Below, piece after piece: positions 62,708 to 64,000 of a stretch of DNA of 64,000 nt. The translations under genes and the position numbers were made by a program. Source of the DNA: Streptomyces prunicolor NBRC 13075 (lineage in GTDB: Bacteria; Actinomycetota; Actinomycetes; Streptomycetales; Streptomycetaceae); assembly GCF_000367365.1 (NCBI RefSeq), contig NZ_BARF01000033.1, forward strand, positions 1 to 64,000. Reading direction: 5' to 3'. How positions within the stretch are numbered: the stretch's first letter is position 1; every line of letters starts with the position of its first letter. The notes beneath the pieces were generated by a model. The model was not told where the DNA came from, searched no databases, and was given only the letters and a program-made list of their open reading frames with translations.

Positions 62708-63774
62708 ACGGCCTCGACACGATGGCGGAACAGCCAACCGCGGCAGAGGCGGCAGCTCGTCTCGGGCGGCTGCGACGGCACCGCCGGCGCGGCTTCGGCG
62801 CGGTCTGCCTCGTCCTCCTCCTCGCCGTCCTGACGGCCCTGCTGGTCTCGCTCTGCACCGGTGACATCGCGCTGCCGGTGGGGGACGTCTGGGACACGCT
62901 GCTCGGCGGGGGCGACGCCGGAAGCCGGTTCGTCGTCGTCGAACTGCGCCTGCCGCGCGCCCTGTTGGCCCTGTTGGTCGGGTTCGCCTTCGGTCTGTCG
63001 GGGGCCGTGTTCCAGGCCCTGCTGCGCAATCCGCTGGCCAGCCCGGACGTCATCGGCGTCAGCTCGGGCGCCGCCGCTGCCGCCGTGCCGGCCTCGATGG
63101 TCTACGGCGTCAGCGGCATCGCGCTCTCGGGTACGGCCCTGGTCGGCGCCCTGGCGGCAGGGGCCGGCGTCTATCTGCTGGCCTGGCGGCGCGGCATCAA
63201 CGGCCAACGCCTCGTACTGATCGGCGTGGGCGTGGGCACCGGCCTGTCGAGCATCGTGTCGTACCTGATGACGCGCTCGGAGGTCACGGAGGCACAGAGC
63301 GCCTTCGTCTGGCTGGCGGGCAGCCTCAACGGCCGTTCCTGGCCGCAGTTCTGGCCCCTGTTCGGTGCTGTGGTCGTGCTCGCGCCGCTCACCCTTCTCG
63401 GCTCCCGGGCCCTGCCCGCCCTCCAGTTGGGCGACGGCACGGCGGCGGGCCTCGGGGCCCGGGTGGAACGCGACCGGCTCGTCCTGCTCGGCTGCGCCAC
63501 CGCGCTCGCCGGAGTGGCGACGGCCGCCGCGGGCCCGGTCGGGTTCGTGGCGTTCGTCAGCCCGCCCATCGCCCGGCGCCTGCTGCCCGGACACGGTGCG
63601 GCCCTGCTGCCTGCCGCGCTCACCGGCTCCGCGTTGGTCGGGCTGGCCGACCTCGCCGGTCAACACGCCCTGCCGCACACGCAGTTGCCGGTCGGACTCG
63701 TCACCGGCGTCGTCGGAGCGCCGTATCTGCTCTGGCTGCTCGCGCGTGCCAACCGCGTCGGACAGGGCGGCTGA
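62704..63774 (+). CDS. Siderophore ABC transporter permease (FecCD family), subunit 2
   Basis: The 356-residue protein has the same fold as subunit 1: [40 protein letters not shown] and [20 protein letters not shown]. The N-terminal 30 residues are basic and cytosolic. It pairs with subunit 1 as a heterodimeric channel. Start is GTG 62704, overlapping the previous stop (GTGA), so the two are translationally coupled. The ATPase gene begins 53 bp downstream. Confidence 0.94.
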   Translation: MNGLDTMAEQPTAAEAAARLGRLRRHRRRGFGAVCLVLLLAVLTALLVSLCTGDIALPVGDVWDTLLGGGDAGSRFVVVELRLPRALLALLVGFAFGLSGAVFQALLRNPLASPDVIGVSSGAAAAAVPASMVYGVSGIALSGTALVGALAAGAGVYLLAWRRGINGQRLVLIGVGVGTGLSSIVSYLMTRSEVTEAQSAFVWLAGSLNGRSWPQFWPLFGAVVVLAPLTLLGSRALPALQLGDGTAAGLGARVERDRLVLLGCATALAGVATAAAGPVGFVAFVSPPIARRLLPGHGAALLPAALTGSALVGLADLAGQHALPHTQLPVGLVTGVVGAPYLLWLLARANRVGQGG

Positions 63775-63827
63775 CCGTGCGCCCAGCCGATCTCCCCCGC
63801 TCACCCGGCACCGACAAGGAAAAGACG

Positions 63828-64000
63828 ATGACCTCCTCCCACACGCTCCAGGCAAGGCAGTTGAGCCTCGGCTACGGCGAGCGCGAGATCGTCTCCCGTC
63901 TCGACCTCGCCCTGCCGCCCGGTCGGATCACGGTCGTCGTAGGCCCCAACGCCTGTGGAAAGTCCACCCTGTTGCGCGCGCTGGCCCGCCTGCTGCCGCC
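63828..64000 (+). CDS. Siderophore ABC transporter ATP-binding protein (partial, runs off the window)
   Basis: Only the first 57 codons are present, starting [20 protein letters not shown]. The Walker A motif [14 protein letters not shown] is complete; the Q-loop, signature and Walker B lie beyond the edge. An AAGGAAAAG Shine-Dalgarno precedes the ATG at 63828. It powers the two upstream permeases and belongs to the FepC-like group. Confidence 0.93.
   Translation, partial: MTSSHTLQARQLSLGYGEREIVSRLDLALPPGRITVVVGPNACGKSTLLRALARLLP

Overview
The window is a high-GC actinobacterial chromosome segment, almost certainly Streptomyces. Evidence: a sortase-anchored long chaplin, an SsgA-like sporulation protein, an NsdA-like regulator, an endo H-type glycosidase, three genes with in-frame TTA (bldA-dependent) codons, frequent GTG/TTG starts with strong Shine-Dalgarno sites, and a common dispersed intergenic repeat. 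The left edge lies in intergenic repeat and the right edge cuts an ABC transporter ATPase gene. No rRNA, tRNA, CRISPR array, insertion sequence or prophage was seen.

Layout. 0.1-4.9 kb: epimerase/LysR divergent pair, long chaplin, secreted tripeptidyl-aminopeptidase-like hydrolase. 4.9-10.9 kb: asparagine synthetase, arginine deiminase and its antiporter on the minus strand, and a divergent baeRF3-type protein. 11-19.4 kb: Gfo/Idh/MocA dehydrogenase, Tat-exported phospholipase C, SsgA-like protein, a truncated MFS remnant, a LysR/SDR pair and a large M4 metalloprotease. 20-30.2 kb: a regulatory block with a PAS-PP2C phosphatase, NsdA-like TPR regulator, APH-fold kinase, secreted amidase and a 965-residue LAL regulator. 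30.3-33.9 kb: two decayed flavin-oxidase genes around a universal stress protein, a TetR/SDR pair with a double operator, and an orphan DUF397 protein.

34-51.8 kb is an acyl-CoA catabolic region. It holds two thiolase-like proteins lacking the usual catalytic residues, a two-OB DUF35 partner, enoyl-CoA hydratase, three acyl-CoA ligases, PaaK, nitronate monooxygenase, an amidohydrolase with a MerR regulator, and a CrtI-like flavoprotein. A near-identical operator-like palindrome precedes two of its transcription units, and an acyl-CoA dehydrogenase at 56 kb has a site fitting the KstR consensus. Together they suggest a coordinately controlled pathway for a steroid-like or branched/aromatic acid. 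The substrate is not shown by the sequence.

51.8-64 kb: a soluble Ser/Thr kinase with eight TPRs, endo H, the acyl-CoA dehydrogenase, a 13-cysteine copper-storage-like protein, PPK2, a SulP transporter, a beta-lactamase-fold hydrolase, and an iron-box-controlled siderophore importer operon that starts with a 16-codon leader frame overlapping the first permease.
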